Shown here: positions 24,310-34,210 of the stretch, piece after piece
Layout: the number at the start of each line of letters is the position of its first letter
Numbering within the stretch: the first letter of the stretch is position 1
Assembly (NCBI GenBank): GCA_945865815.1
Contig: CAMBFR010000022.1
Location: forward strand, 1 to 42,135
Reading direction: 5' to 3'
DNA from: Candidatus Sulfopaludibacter sp. SbA3
Lineage (GTDB): Bacteria > Acidobacteriota > Terriglobia > 20CM-2-55-15
Length of the DNA: 42,135 bases
The notes under the pieces: generated by a model
What the model was told of the DNA's origin: nothing
Databases searched by the model: none
The model's input: the letters and a program-made list of their open reading frames with translations, nothing else
Made by a program: the position numbers and the translations under genes

Positions 24310-27300
24310 ATGAAAAGACTGTTGTTCGCAGCGTTAGCGCTGCTGTGTCTTGTATCCGCCAACACGTTCGCTCAAACGAGCAACGCCACTGTAGGCGGGA
24401 CTGTTTCCGACGCCACGGGCGCTTTGATTCCGGGCGTGACGGTCACAGCTACAAACACGGGAACCGGAATCGTTACCACTGTAATTACTAATGAATCCGG
24501 GGCTTACCAGTTTGCCAGTCTCCAGACCGGAGCCTATAGCGTGAGCGCCGAACTGCCGGGCTTTCAGACCCAGACTTACAACGCGGTCACGCTTGGCATC
24601 TCGCAGCAGGTGCGGTTGAACTTCACGCTGCAGGTGGGTTCTGTCGCCCAGGCGGTTGAAGTAACCGTAGCGGCGGACACGGCTATCGCGACAACGTCTT
24701 CTTCGGTGGGTACCGTGCTTACCCTGGACAAAGTGCGCGACCTTCCTCTGGGAAGCCGCAATGTAATGGATCTGCTCGGATCGACGGCCGGCGCAGGTCC
24801 CACAGACGGAGAGAAGGATGGTTTCTTCGCGGGCGGCCGGCTTAGCGCGGTGAATGTGACGCGGGACGGCTTCGTGGTTTCTGACGGCCGATACATTCAT
24901 GGAGCGTTTTCCTCCACCTATGTCAGTCCCGACCTGGTCGAAGAAGTGCGCGTTATCACCGCGCCAGTCGATGCCGAAGCGGGACGCGGCTCCGGTCAGG
25001 TGCAGATGGCCACGCGCTCCGGAACCAACCAGTTCCGCGGCAGCGTGTTTTGGACCAACCGCAACTCGGCGCTCGACGCCAGCAGCTGGTTTAACAATCG
25101 TAATAACGTTCGAAAGGACTATGAAAACCGGAACCAGTTTGGCGCCCGCATCGGCGGCCCGATCATCAGGAACAAGACATTCTTCTTTGCCCTTGTGGAC
25201 GAGCAGCGTTACATCTTCAAGCAGAGCTTTGTTGGACCCGTCCTGACGAATGAGGCGCGGCAGGGCACCTTCCGATTTTTCCCGGGCGCCGACAACGGCA
25301 ACGCGATTTCGAACAACCCGACTGTCGATCGGAACGGCAATCCGGTAAGACCCACAGCCGCCACTGGTGATCTCCGACAATTCAGCGTGTTCAACCGGGA
25401 TCCATTCCGTCCGGGATACGATCCGACTGGTTTCATCCAGAACACGTTCCTGTCAAAAATGCCGCAGCCGAACGATTTCACGATTGGCGACGGCCTGAAC
25501 ACGGCTGGAATTCGGTTTACGCGCCGCATCAGCGGGCTGGATCTCGCCGACGGTCAGGGGTACGACACGAACCGCGATCAGTTCAACATGCGGCTCGATC
25601 ACAACTTCAACGAAAGTCATAAGGCCAGTTTTGTCTACACCTATGAACGTGGCCTCAACCATACCACCCAGGCGGGCATCATGCAGTGGCCGGGCGGGTA
25701 CGATGGCGCGAACAACAAGTGGCCCCGATTGATGAATGGATCCCTCGTATCCACGTTGTCATCAACGGTGGTAAACGAACTTCGCATCGGGTATCGCAAC
25801 ACAAAGCAGGCCAGCTGGGCGGCGTATTACGTCGGCCGTCCTTTGTTTGATGAGGGCGAGCCGGTCGAGCCAGGATTGACGGCATTCAAGATTCTTCCCC
25901 AGAGGGACGGGGTACCATTCCTGGTGCATAGCACGCTGTTTCCGGAAAACCTGGTGAAATGGAGTTCTTCGAACCCGGAAACACGTCAATCCAATAGCCC
26001 GCTTTTCACTTATGCGGATAACCTGAGCTGGTCAAAGGGCGCGCACGCATTCAAGTTCGGTGGCGAACTGCGCTATGCCACGTCCCGCTCAGGCAGCGAC
26101 ACCAATTTCACGCCGCGCGCGGTTCTGGGCGCTGGCGGTGTGGCGGTAACTGGAATAGACAATACGTCGGTCCCCGGTCTGACCGGCAACAACCAGACAT
26201 TGGCGCGAAACCTGCTGACCGATCTGTCCGGATCGGTTGCAAGCATCGTCGAGGCCTTCGATATTCGAGACCCAAAGGAGACGGTATTCCGCGGATACAA
26301 GGACGGAGTAAAACTGCAGATCCGCGATTGGCATACGACGGAGTTCAACTGGTTCGTCAAGGACAGTTGGAAAGTACGGCCGTCTCTGACGCTGAATCTC
26401 GGCGTCCATTATGAATTCTTTGGCGTGCCATACGAAGGAAAGGGCCTTGCAGGAGCCCCTGTTGGGGGAGAAAAAGGAATTTGCGGAATTACCTGCGGCT
26501 CGCTCACCACAGTCGAGTTTGTAGGCAAGAACTCCACAAATCCGGACAGGCAAATGTGGGGCGATGACTACAACAACTTTGCGCCTTCGTTTGGTTTGAG
26601 CTGGTCGCTTCCATGGCTTGGAAGAGATAAGACGGTCCTTCGCGCGGGATATGGCTGGAGCTATACAGGCAGCTCGCTGAGCGTGGTCGCTTTGTCCTCC
26701 GTATTCGGTCGTGCCCTGCCGGGCACGTTCGGCGGTTCGGTCAATAACGGTCTGTCGTTCACGTCGCGCGATTACCTCTCACTGTCCAACATGAGACTGC
26801 CGATACCGCAGCAGTTTGCGCCGCTGCAAGCCGTCCCACTGAACGGCGCCAGGAATGAAACAATCCCCGCGGGCGTCGATAACCGTGTCGCGCCTTACAT
26901 TCAAAACTTCAACTTAGAGCTTCAGAGGGAACTTGCCAGAGATCTGTCGGTCAGCATCGCGTATGTCGGAACCAAAGGCACCAGGCTCTGGTCCGGAGTT
27001 CCGCAGAACTCCGTCAACGTCAATGCGGCCCTGGCTGGCGGGCAAACCTTCCTCGACGCGTTCAACGTGACACGCGCCGGAGGCAACGCCCCGATGTTCG
27101 ACCAGATGCTGCGAGGCCTGAACATGGGTTCGGGCGCGGTCAACGGCACAACAGTGACAGGATCGGCGTCGCTTCGCGCGAACACGAATACTCGCGCGTT
27201 TATCGCAAATGGCAATGTCGGCCAGCTCGCGGATTTCCTGAACCGGAGCACAAGCGTCACGGGCAGGGGCGGCGGTCTCCTGGATAATAGCGGGTTGTTC

Positions 27301-28197
27301 CCCCAGAACTTCTTCGTGCAGAATCCGCAGTTCCAGTTTGTGACCTTGCACGGAAATGCGCTCAACTCGACGTATCATTCGATGCAGATCCAGGTGAACA
27401 AAAGGCTGTCGGAGGGCTTCACCAATCAAACGACGTACACATGGAGCCGGGCGCTCGGCGCAAGCGATGACGACGCGACGAAGGACTTCCGTGACCACCG
27501 GAACAGGTCTTTGGATAAATCTGTGCTGGGGTACCATCGCACCCACGCCTTCACTACGAACGGCACATACCAGTTGCCATTCGGTGCGGGACAAGCACTG
27601 CTGGCCAATGCTCCGGGATTCGTTCAGCGGATCGTCGAACGCTGGCAGCTTGGCGGACTCTTCAGTTGGACTTCAGGAGCGCCGATAAACGTCCTGGCGC
27701 CCGTTTCCTCGGTCAATCAGATCACCACGTTCATGACTCCGAATATCGCGGGTGATGTTCCGAAGAGCTTTGGCGAAATCACGAAGCTGCCAAACGGCGT
27801 GACGTACTTCCCCGGCATCCGGCAGATTGCGGATCCGGCTGTTGGCGGTGTCACGACGGCCAACTCCCTTAGCGGCCAGTTCAGCAACAAGGCCATTACC
27901 GACGAGCAGGGCAACCTTCTTCTCGCGAACCCGGCTCCCGGCCAGGTCGGCAATATGGGCCTGAGATGGATCGAGGGAAATCGGGTCCTCGGTTTCGACG
28001 CCAACCTGATCAAGCAAGTGCAGATTACGGAAACGAAGAATTTTGAATTGCGAGTGGACGTGGTCAATCTGTTGAACACTCCTCAGTTCGCCGTCCCGGT
28101 GGTTGCGAACATGAGCATCAATTCAACCAGCTTCGGCCGTATTACGTCAGCCACCGGCAACCGGCGATTCACAGTCGGCGCCCGGCTGAACTTCTAA
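24310..28197 (+). CDS. TonB-dependent receptor 2 (Oar-like, divergent)
   Basis: The 1295-residue protein has a signal peptide (cleavage after NTFAQ), an N-terminal carboxypeptidase-regulatory-like domain (about 24-105: VGGTVSDATGALIPGVTV), a plug region, and a long barrel ending in VGARLNF with the C-terminal aromatic residue. It is longer and clearly different from receptors 1 and 3, which resemble each other. The start at 24310 is fixed by GGGGAGG; the frame extends 147 bases farther upstream but that part overlaps the promoter. It is divergent from propeller copy 1, with 296 bp between them. Confidence 0.9.
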   Translation: MKRLLFAALALLCLVSANTFAQTSNATVGGTVSDATGALIPGVTVTATNTGTGIVTTVITNESGAYQFASLQTGAYSVSAELPGFQTQTYNAVTLGISQQVRLNFTLQVGSVAQAVEVTVAADTAIATTSSSVGTVLTLDKVRDLPLGSRNVMDLLGSTAGAGPTDGEKDGFFAGGRLSAVNVTRDGFVVSDGRYIHGAFSSTYVSPDLVEEVRVITAPVDAEAGRGSGQVQMATRSGTNQFRGSVFWTNRNSALDASSWFNNRNNVRKDYENRNQFGARIGGPIIRNKTFFFALVDEQRYIFKQSFVGPVLTNEARQGTFRFFPGADNGNAISNNPTVDRNGNPVRPTAATGDLRQFSVFNRDPFRPGYDPTGFIQNTFLSKMPQPNDFTIGDGLNTAGIRFTRRISGLDLADGQGYDTNRDQFNMRLDHNFNESHKASFVYTYERGLNHTTQAGIMQWPGGYDGANNKWPRLMNGSLVSTLSSTVVNELRIGYRNTKQASWAAYYVGRPLFDEGEPVEPGLTAFKILPQRDGVPFLVHSTLFPENLVKWSSSNPETRQSNSPLFTYADNLSWSKGAHAFKFGGELRYATSRSGSDTNFTPRAVLGAGGVAVTGIDNTSVPGLTGNNQTLARNLLTDLSGSVASIVEAFDIRDPKETVFRGYKDGVKLQIRDWHTTEFNWFVKDSWKVRPSLTLNLGVHYEFFGVPYEGKGLAGAPVGGEKGICGITCGSLTTVEFVGKNSTNPDRQMWGDDYNNFAPSFGLSWSLPWLGRDKTVLRAGYGWSYTGSSLSVVALSSVFGRALPGTFGGSVNNGLSFTSRDYLSLSNMRLPIPQQFAPLQAVPLNGARNETIPAGVDNRVAPYIQNFNLELQRELARDLSVSIAYVGTKGTRLWSGVPQNSVNVNAALAGGQTFLDAFNVTRAGGNAPMFDQMLRGLNMGSGAVNGTTVTGSASLRANTNTRAFIANGNVGQLADFLNRSTSVTGRGGGLLDNSGLFPQNFFVQNPQFQFVTLHGNALNSTYHSMQIQVNKRLSEGFTNQTTYTWSRALGASDDDATKDFRDHRNRSLDKSVLGYHRTHAFTTNGTYQLPFGAGQALLANAPGFVQRIVERWQLGGLFSWTSGAPINVLAPVSSVNQITTFMTPNIAGDVPKSFGEITKLPNGVTYFPGIRQIADPAVGGVTTANSLSGQFSNKAITDEQGNLLLANPAPGQVGNMGLRWIEGNRVLGFDANLIKQVQITETKNFELRVDVVNLLNTPQFAVPVVANMSINSTSFGRITSATGNRRFTVGARLNF

Positions 28198-28204
28198 AAG
28201 CAAG

Positions 28205-28237
28205 GCGGGATTCCTCTTCAAGGAGGGGGAATCCCGC
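28205..28237 (+). repeat. Inverted repeat after receptor 2
   Basis: GCGGGATTCC (28205-28214) and GGAATCCCGC (28228-28237) form a 10-bp stem a few bases after the stop. It has no T-run, and a full terminator follows. Confidence 0.6.
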
Positions 28238-28259
28238 ATCCTCCGTTTCCACTAAAATA

Positions 28260-28304
28260 AAAAGGGGATCCGGACGGTTTTCCCGTCCGGATCCCCTTTT
28301 TTTC
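28260..28304. terminator. Bidirectional terminator between 28197 and 28315
   Basis: An 18-bp stem (28260-28277 with 28283-28300) with flanking A- and T-runs separates two converging genes. Confidence 0.9.
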
Positions 28305-28314
28305 TGGAGCCTTT

Positions 28315-29097
28315 CTAGCGGCCTTCGTCGCCGAGTGTGGGAACCAGGTTACCGAGGTCCTTTTCATTCTCCAAGCAGGAGTGATCGAAAATGTATTCTC
28401 CGATATCCCGCTTGAGAATTTTCTTACCGGTAAATGGTTTCACGAAGTACACCGGATCCGTGTAGGTGACTATGTATTCGAGCGTGTTGTTGTCTGCCAG
28501 TCTGAACTTTTCAGTCAAGTGCAGTTGGTCGCTGTGTTCGTGGCCGGCGCCGTCCAGCCATGTTCTGTCGTTGATGCTGATTGTATCGACGACAAGCGTA
28601 TCGCCCTCCCATTTGCCGATCGAGTATCCGTAGAATCCGGGATAATCCTTGGCGTCTGGCGGATGAGGACGTCCATCGGTGTAGATGAGGCGGAAGATGT
28701 GCTCGGACTCGCTCATGACGACGACCACGTCGGGGCGCTGGACAATCATGGTCGGGTGGGCTCTGGCCGTCATGCGTGACGGGCCTGGAGGCAGGCACAG
28801 TGTATTCGGATCCTTCGCATGATCGACGACCTTGTATCTTTCGGCTGCCATGGGCGTCAGTATCAATTCCTCGCCCGGTAATGCCATCGCTGCAATATCG
28901 CTCATGGATCCGCCGGACCAGACACCCGTAAGGTCGGGCGTGGCGCCACGAGGCGGAGCATCGCCCCTATACCACCAGGCGCCGAACGTGGGCTTCGGTT
29001 TGGCAGGTTCTGCCCCGCCGCGCTGCGCAAACGCAGGCGCTGTTGTAAGGGTAAAAACGAACAGAGAAGCAACCGCAAAAGCGAAACGTTTATTCAT
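28315..29097 (-). CDS. Exported protein, paralogue of the one at 13349
   Basis: The 260-residue protein has a signal peptide (SLFVFTLTTAPAFAQ). It shares with the protein at 13349-14209 the order of motifs: LCLPPG, a Tyr-rich IYTDGRPHPPD, YSIGKWEGDTLVVDTISI, HxEKFRL-type strand, and a Cys near the end. The function is unknown. It lies 11 bases downstream of the DUF6152 gene on the same strand and is probably in one operon with it, a pairing that I have seen repeatedly in acidobacterial genomes. RBS AGGGAGA. Confidence 0.65.
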   Translation of the reverse strand: MNKRFAFAVASLFVFTLTTAPAFAQRGGAEPAKPKPTFGAWWYRGDAPPRGATPDLTGVWSGGSMSDIAAMALPGEELILTPMAAERYKVVDHAKDPNTLCLPPGPSRMTARAHPTMIVQRPDVVVVMSESEHIFRLIYTDGRPHPPDAKDYPGFYGYSIGKWEGDTLVVDTISINDRTWLDGAGHEHSDQLHLTEKFRLADNNTLEYIVTYTDPVYFVKPFTGKKILKRDIGEYIFDHSCLENEKDLGNLVPTLGDEGR

Positions 29098-29108
29098 GCT
29101 CGTCTCCC

Positions 29109-29522
29109 TTATTGCTCGCCTTGTTGCGCTTCGGGATTCGAGGTGCCGGCAAACACCCGGCGTCCGTCCGCCAGAGTCACCCGGTTGCCGTTCATGTTAG
29201 CTTCGCCGTTTTTTGCCGCCCAGCCTTCCACTGTCACGGTATCGCCGACCTTCAATGCATCTTTACCCCAGCCGCGTCTGCGCAGCGAACCCGGAGTACC
29301 GCCTTCAACCGCGTAATTAACGATCTTGCCGTCGGCATTCTTCACATCCACATAGAAGTAAATGTGGGGATTCATGAACTCCACCTTCGTGACAGGGCCT
29401 GTGATTTTTATGGTCTTCTTGCTGTCGTACTGCGCCGCAAATGAATGATGCGCCAGCACCGGCGCTGCCGCGAACACGATTCCCAGTCCTGCTGCCAATA
29501 ACCCGTAAACGTTACGTCTCAT
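29109..29522 (-). CDS. DUF6152 family exported protein
   Basis: The 137-residue protein has a signal peptide ending in VLAHHSFAAQYD, the hallmark start of the mature DUF6152 domain. The body (TKVEFMNPHIYFYVDVK, GKDALKVGDTVTVEGWAAK, NRVTLADGRRVFAG) is an OB-like barrel. The function is unknown; the family is common in proteobacteria and acidobacteria, often near secreted proteins. The start at 29522 is chosen for AAAGGAG nine bases upstream; the frame extends farther, but without a signal peptide at its start. Confidence 0.8.
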   Translation of the reverse strand: MRRNVYGLLAAGLGIVFAAAPVLAHHSFAAQYDSKKTIKITGPVTKVEFMNPHIYFYVDVKNADGKIVNYAVEGGTPGSLRRRGWGKDALKVGDTVTVEGWAAKNGEANMNGNRVTLADGRRVFAGTSNPEAQQGEQ

Positions 29523-29716
29523 TTCGCTCGCTCCTTTAGTCTTCGAGAAGGTCCGTAGTTGAATGCCTCGCATTGTTAAGCCCGTCCTCCAAAATGTCAA
29601 TTTCAAACTCTTGCGGAATGCCACCCAGGAATCCCGTGACAATGAATGACCCCTGTGTTTACATCTGGCAATAACATCAGTTGTTTCTCCGAGATAGACA
29701 GATTCCGAGGAGGCAT

Positions 29717-31042
29717 ATGCGCGCACCAGGCAAACGCCGGAAAGCAACCCTTGCTGTGCTGATAGCGTCCGCGATGGGTTTCTTTTGCTGGGCTTTAATA
29801 GAACCGCCGGAACTCAGCGTCCGGCAATCGGCCGGTTATCCGCAACTGGTTTCCGTTAAGCAGTTGCCGGATTTTGCGGATTTATGTGAATGGCCATCAG
29901 AAGACAAATCCAGCATTACGCGGCTGGAAGAGACCAGACAGTTCGAGTTGCAGCAGGCATCCGTATACGCACAGAACGGCACTGCGACGACAGTTGATGT
30001 AACCCGGCCTCCGGTTCGCACCATCCGCGACACGTATCCGATCTATAGTTCCGTTGCCGTCGATCCCAACTTTGACGAAGTCATCCTTCAGGATAACAAC
30101 CTGTGGGCAACGGCGATATTCAAGCGGACGGACAACACGCCTCCCAACGTTCCGTTTACCGAACCGCAGCGTTTGATCAAAGGCGCGGAAACAGACATCC
30201 AGTTCAACAACGGCCTGTACGTCGATCCGAAAATCGGCGAAATCTATTCGATCGAATCGGACACCGGCGACAAGATCGTCATGTTCAGTCACGATTCCAT
30301 CGGAAACGTTGCGCCGGTTCGCCATCTGGAGACTCCGCATCGTGGCTACGGGATCGCTGTCGACGAAGAACGACAGGAGATGTTCGTCAGCGTGGAGTAC
30401 CCGCCGCAGGTGGCGGTATATCGAAAACAGGCTTCCGGGAAGGAAGAGCCGTTACGCGTCCTGATGGGCGATAACACAGGGTTGCACGCCATTCACGGGA
30501 TCGCGGTCGATTCGAAGAACAAGCTCTTGTATATCAACAACTGGGGCAACTTCAGCAATTTCAGGGTTCCCGGTTCGGGCAAATTCAATCCTCCTTCGAT
30601 CACCGTCTACCCGATCGATGCGAAGGGTGACGCTGCTCCGATTCGCAAGATCCAGGGGCCTAAGACCCAGATGAACTGGCCCGCAGCCATGGCTCTGAAT
30701 CCGGATACGCAGGATCTCTATGTCGCTAACGATGTGGGCAACTCGATCCTCGTTTTCAAGGCGACGGATCAGGGTGACGTCGCGCCGACGCGAGTTATCA
30801 AAGGCGAAAAGACGGCCTTGTCCAATCCTACCGGCGTGTCTCTCGATATGAAGAATCGAGAGTTCTGGGTTGCCAACCTCGGAAATTCTTCCGCGACGGC
30901 ATATCCGCTGATGGCCAGCGGCAACGTCGCGCCTGCCCGCATCATTCGCAGCGCGCCTCTCGGCTACAAGTCGACGAAGTTCGGCAAGACCGAGGCGGTC
31001 GCGTATGACACTAAACGCGAAGAATACCTGGTGCCTAACTGA
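29717..31042 (+). CDS. Propeller protein copy 2, N-terminal part ending in an in-frame UGA
   Basis: The 441-residue part has a basic start and export segment (AVLIASAMGFFCWALI), the motif LPDFADLC, and the repeated units seen in the other copies. It ends in YLVPN and UGA (31040-31042), and the same frame continues for 273 codons. With readthrough it has 715 residues and selenocysteine at 442. GAGGAGG lies just before ATG 29717. It is followed by copy 3 on the same strand; both may be co-expressed. Confidence 0.8.
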   Translation: MRAPGKRRKATLAVLIASAMGFFCWALIEPPELSVRQSAGYPQLVSVKQLPDFADLCEWPSEDKSSITRLEETRQFELQQASVYAQNGTATTVDVTRPPVRTIRDTYPIYSSVAVDPNFDEVILQDNNLWATAIFKRTDNTPPNVPFTEPQRLIKGAETDIQFNNGLYVDPKIGEIYSIESDTGDKIVMFSHDSIGNVAPVRHLETPHRGYGIAVDEERQEMFVSVEYPPQVAVYRKQASGKEEPLRVLMGDNTGLHAIHGIAVDSKNKLLYINNWGNFSNFRVPGSGKFNPPSITVYPIDAKGDAAPIRKIQGPKTQMNWPAAMALNPDTQDLYVANDVGNSILVFKATDQGDVAPTRVIKGEKTALSNPTGVSLDMKNREFWVANLGNSSATAYPLMASGNVAPARIIRSAPLGYKSTKFGKTEAVAYDTKREEYLVPN

Positions 31043-31864
31043 GTGAACCATCCGCAGATTGCGGCCTTCCCCAGGTTGGCGAAGGAAAATCAGGCACCGA
31101 CGCGTTCCCTGCAGGGTCAGAACACGCTCATCAGCAGGACCATGCACGACATTCAATACGACTCACTCCACGATGAAATTCTTGTCAACAGTCCCCTCAC
31201 GCAGGCGATCCTGGTATTCGATGGAGGAGCCAACGGAGAAGAAGCGCCAAAGCGGGTGATCCAGGGCTCGAAGACCCAGATTCTCGGGGTCGGCGCAATG
31301 GACAAAGTCAGCTTTGATCCGGCGACCGGCGACATCTACCTGGCAACCGCCCGGCATAACATCGTGGTATTCCCATATGGATCGAACGGCGACGTTGCGC
31401 CCGTCCGAACTCTGGGCGGTCCCGACACGCTGATTCGATTCATTGACCAGACCGATGGAAGCGGCAACACGCCGCCCATACGCGTCGATCCGGTAAACAA
31501 TCTCCTGGTGGTGCCGACCCGGCCTCCCGGTCAAATTCCCGGTCTGCTGATCTTCGATAAGAACGCCAGCGGAAACACCAAGCCGCTGCGCGTGATCCGT
31601 GGGCCAAAAACGATGATTGCGGGCGGCCAGCAAATGGCGATCTCGCCGAAGGGCTATATCGTCGCGGGCGCTACGGGGAATTCAATTGGCGTCTGGAGCA
31701 TCCTGGACAACGGCGATGTGCCTCCGAAGTGGAGAATCCCGGTACGGCAGATCTCCGGGCTCAACGTCAACGGGATCGCGCTCAATCACAGGGATCAGGA
31801 ACTCATGGTTCCCACCGGCAACGGAAATACGGTCATGACGTTCTACTTCCCGGAAATATTCTGA
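31043..31864 (+). CDS. Propeller protein copy 2, part after the in-frame UGA
   Basis: These 273 residues start at GTG next to the UGA, in frame. They read VNHPQIAAFPRLAKEN and complete the split blade. This copy is the most divergent: it has H instead of T three residues after the UGA and lacks the two Cys of the other C-terminal parts (GATGNSIGVW in place of SCxxGxICAW). There is no Shine-Dalgarno site before the GTG. Confidence 0.75.
   Translation: MNHPQIAAFPRLAKENQAPTRSLQGQNTLISRTMHDIQYDSLHDEILVNSPLTQAILVFDGGANGEEAPKRVIQGSKTQILGVGAMDKVSFDPATGDIYLATARHNIVVFPYGSNGDVAPVRTLGGPDTLIRFIDQTDGSGNTPPIRVDPVNNLLVVPTRPPGQIPGLLIFDKNASGNTKPLRVIRGPKTMIAGGQQMAISPKGYIVAGATGNSIGVWSILDNGDVPPKWRIPVRQISGLNVNGIALNHRDQELMVPTGNGNTVMTFYFPEIF
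31065..31085 (+). promoter_or_regulatory. SECIS-like hairpin, copy 2
   Basis: The hairpin starts 23 nt after the UGA with an 8-pair stem containing one C-C mismatch, and carries the AGGUU loop at the same distance as in the other copies. An outer pair is restored by a change on the other side (AAG in place of AAA), so the stem is kept where the codon varies. Confidence 0.65.
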
Positions 31865-31871
31865 GAAGCGT

Positions 31872-31891
31872 GCGCGGTCATAAGGCCGCGC
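31872..31891 (+). repeat. Short inverted repeat between propeller copies 2 and 3
   Basis: GCGCGG (31872-31877) and CCGCGC (31886-31891) form a stem 8 bases after the stop of copy 2. Without a T-run it is only a weak terminator candidate. Confidence 0.4.
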
Positions 31892-32014
31892 CCGACCCAC
31901 CCACCTTCCAGTTCTGCCAAATACTTTGACAACCAACTTGCCGCTGTGGTCCCATCTGCCCAGCGTTTAGAACAAAAATTCGACAGAAATTTCCAAAGTC
32001 CCGAAGGAGGGCTT

Positions 32015-33313
32015 ATGCGTGCAAAAAGCGCAGGCAGGAGCGCAATTTTCGCGGGAATACTCGCGATTGCGTTTGGCGTCTTCTCCTGGTCCCTGTTAAC
32101 TACGCCGGACCTGAGCGTTCGGCAATCCACCGGTTCCGCCCGGCTGGTCTCCATCGAGCAGTTGCCCGACTACGCAGACGTCTGCGCTCCGGAAGAGATG
32201 AGCGCTATCGCCGCTCTGCATGCGGAGTTCGAGCACAACACGTCCGTGTACGCGGCGGACACCGTCGAGGTGAATCGTCCTCCGGTCCGCACGATTCGCG
32301 ACACCTATCCGATTTATAGCTCGGTCGCCGTTGATCCGGTCCGCAACGAAGTTGTACTGCAGGACACGAATCTGTTCAGCATCAAGGTGTTCAATCGCCT
32401 GGAAAATACACCGGCAAACGTGGATGCTTCCACGCCGAAGCGAGTGATCATCGGTCCCGATACCAAGAACGAGTACAACAACGGCCTTTACGTCGACCTG
32501 GCGAACGGCGAGACCTATTCGGTGGCAATGGACACTGCCGACGCCATATTCACTTTCCGCGCGGGCGCCGAGGGAAACACGGAACCGATGCGTGTGCTGG
32601 ATATTCCTCATCGCGGCTTCCAGGTCACCATCGATGAAGAGAGGCAGGAGCTCTACTCGACAAATCAGTATCCACCGAGATTGCTTGTGTTTCGTAAAGG
32701 CGCTTCCGGAAATGAAAAGCCGTTGCGCGTTATCGAAGGACAACGCACGGGATTGGCGGACGTCCACGGCGTGGCCGTCGATTCTCAGAGGAAACTGGTA
32801 TTCGTCGGCAACTGGGGCAATTCGAGCAACTACAAGGTTGCTGGTTCGGGAAAACACCTTCCTCCGTCAATTACGATTTACTCCACCGATGCGAACGGTG
32901 ATGCTGCTCCGTTACGAACAATCCAGGGACCAAAGACGCAATTGAACTGGATGGGAGCCTTCTCGCTCGATCCTGAGACCGGCAATCTTTGGGTCGCCAA
33001 CGACGTCGGTAATTCGATCCTGGTCTTCCGAGGGACCGATAACGGGGACGTTGCCCCGATGAAAGTCATCAAAGGCGAGACGACCCGTTTGGATCACCCT
33101 GCCGGCATCTCGATCGATACGAAGAATAAAGAGGTCTGGGTTTCCAACATGGGTAACTCCTCGGCGACGGCATACTCGCTGACGGCGGCTGGAAACGCGG
33201 CTCCGATACGTACGATTCGCAGCGCACCTGTAGGTTGGAAGTCGTTGAAGTTCGGCAAGCCCCAGGTAGTGGCATATGACAGCAAGCGGGAAGAGTACCT
33301 GGTACCCAACTGA
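32015..33313 (+). CDS. Propeller protein copy 3, N-terminal part ending in an in-frame UGA
   Basis: The 432-residue part has an export segment (FAGILAIAFGVFSWSLL), the motif LPDYADVC, and the repeated NHL-like units. It ends in YLVPN and UGA (33311-33313), with the frame open for 281 more codons. With readthrough it has 714 residues and selenocysteine at 433. GGAGGG lies before ATG 32015. It is closely related to copy 4 in its N-terminal part (shared runs such as FRAGAEGNTEPMR). Confidence 0.8.
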   Translation: MRAKSAGRSAIFAGILAIAFGVFSWSLLTTPDLSVRQSTGSARLVSIEQLPDYADVCAPEEMSAIAALHAEFEHNTSVYAADTVEVNRPPVRTIRDTYPIYSSVAVDPVRNEVVLQDTNLFSIKVFNRLENTPANVDASTPKRVIIGPDTKNEYNNGLYVDLANGETYSVAMDTADAIFTFRAGAEGNTEPMRVLDIPHRGFQVTIDEERQELYSTNQYPPRLLVFRKGASGNEKPLRVIEGQRTGLADVHGVAVDSQRKLVFVGNWGNSSNYKVAGSGKHLPPSITIYSTDANGDAAPLRTIQGPKTQLNWMGAFSLDPETGNLWVANDVGNSILVFRGTDNGDVAPMKVIKGETTRLDHPAGISIDTKNKEVWVSNMGNSSATAYSLTAAGNAAPIRTIRSAPVGWKSLKFGKPQVVAYDSKREEYLVPN

Positions 33314-34159
33314 GTGAACACGCCAGTAATTATGGCTTACGCCAGGTTGGCGAAAGAAAATACGGTTCCCGTTAGAATTCTGGAAGGTCAAAAGACTCTG
33401 ATCAGCCGCACGATGCACTCGATGGAATACGACGCGGTTCGCGACGAGCTTGTCGTGAACAGTCCGCTCGTACAGTCGATCCTGACGTTTAAGGGAGGAT
33501 CCAACGGAGAAGTACCACCGGTTCGAGTCATTCAGGGCCCCAAGACTCAGATACAGGGCACCGATTACGATGGCAACGACAAGATGGCCATAGATCCCGT
33601 TAATGGAGAAATTTTCATCGGCTCCGCCACAAGCGCCGGTCCCGGTAAGGGTGTAGTTCTGGTATTCGACCGGATGGCGAACGGAGACGTGGCGCCCAAG
33701 CGCATTCTTGGAGGACCCAAAACACAATTTGATTTCCCCACGCCGAAGGGGCAGGGTTTCCCGCACATGACGGTTGATCCCGTCCGCAATCTCCTGATCG
33801 TCAGCACCCGCGGGGGGCTTCTGATTTTTGACCGCGCTGCCAGCGGCGATGTGAGTCCCAAGCGTGTGATCAAAGGGCCCAAGACTCTTCTCACTGCCGG
33901 CAATGGCGGCGGCCTTATTAAGGTTTATTCGCCCAACGGCATGATCGTCAGTAGTTGTACCGAAGGATCGATTTGCGCGTGGCACATCGACGATGTTGGC
34001 GATGTTGCTCCGCGCTTTAAGATTCCGGTTCAGAAGCTCACGGGAGTCAACTTCTCGGGGCCCACTCTGAATCCGCTACATAAAGAGGTCATCGTTACCA
34101 GCAGCAGCCGGAACGTCATTGCGACGTTCTACTGGCCCGAAATTTTCGAGACGCCCTGA
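33314..34159 (+). CDS. Propeller protein copy 3, part after the in-frame UGA
   Basis: These 281 residues start at GTG right after the UGA, in frame, with VNTPVIMAYARLAKEN. They contain the Cys pair in SSCTEGSICAW and the end motif HKEVIVTSSSRNV, then FYWPEIF, shared with the other copies. There is no independent export signal. Confidence 0.75.
   Translation: MNTPVIMAYARLAKENTVPVRILEGQKTLISRTMHSMEYDAVRDELVVNSPLVQSILTFKGGSNGEVPPVRVIQGPKTQIQGTDYDGNDKMAIDPVNGEIFIGSATSAGPGKGVVLVFDRMANGDVAPKRILGGPKTQFDFPTPKGQGFPHMTVDPVRNLLIVSTRGGLLIFDRAASGDVSPKRVIKGPKTLLTAGNGGGLIKVYSPNGMIVSSCTEGSICAWHIDDVGDVAPRFKIPVQKLTGVNFSGPTLNPLHKEVIVTSSSRNVIATFYWPEIFETP
33336..33356 (+). promoter_or_regulatory. SECIS-like hairpin, copy 3
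   Basis: The hairpin has the same position and AGGUU loop as in the other copies. The inner four pairs are perfect, followed by one A-A mismatch and three more pairs. Confidence 0.65.
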
Positions 34160-34180
34160 CGAAAGCGTTTTGAAGAGACG

Positions 34181-34210
34181 AAACTCCCCTCCCGGACGGG
34201 AGGGGAGTTT
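34181..34210. terminator. Terminator after propeller copy 3
   Basis: A 13-bp perfect stem (34181-34193 with 34198-34210) with A- and T-runs at its outer ends follows the stop of copy 3 by about 20 bases. Three short copies of CTTACAG follow it (34213-34240). Confidence 0.85.
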
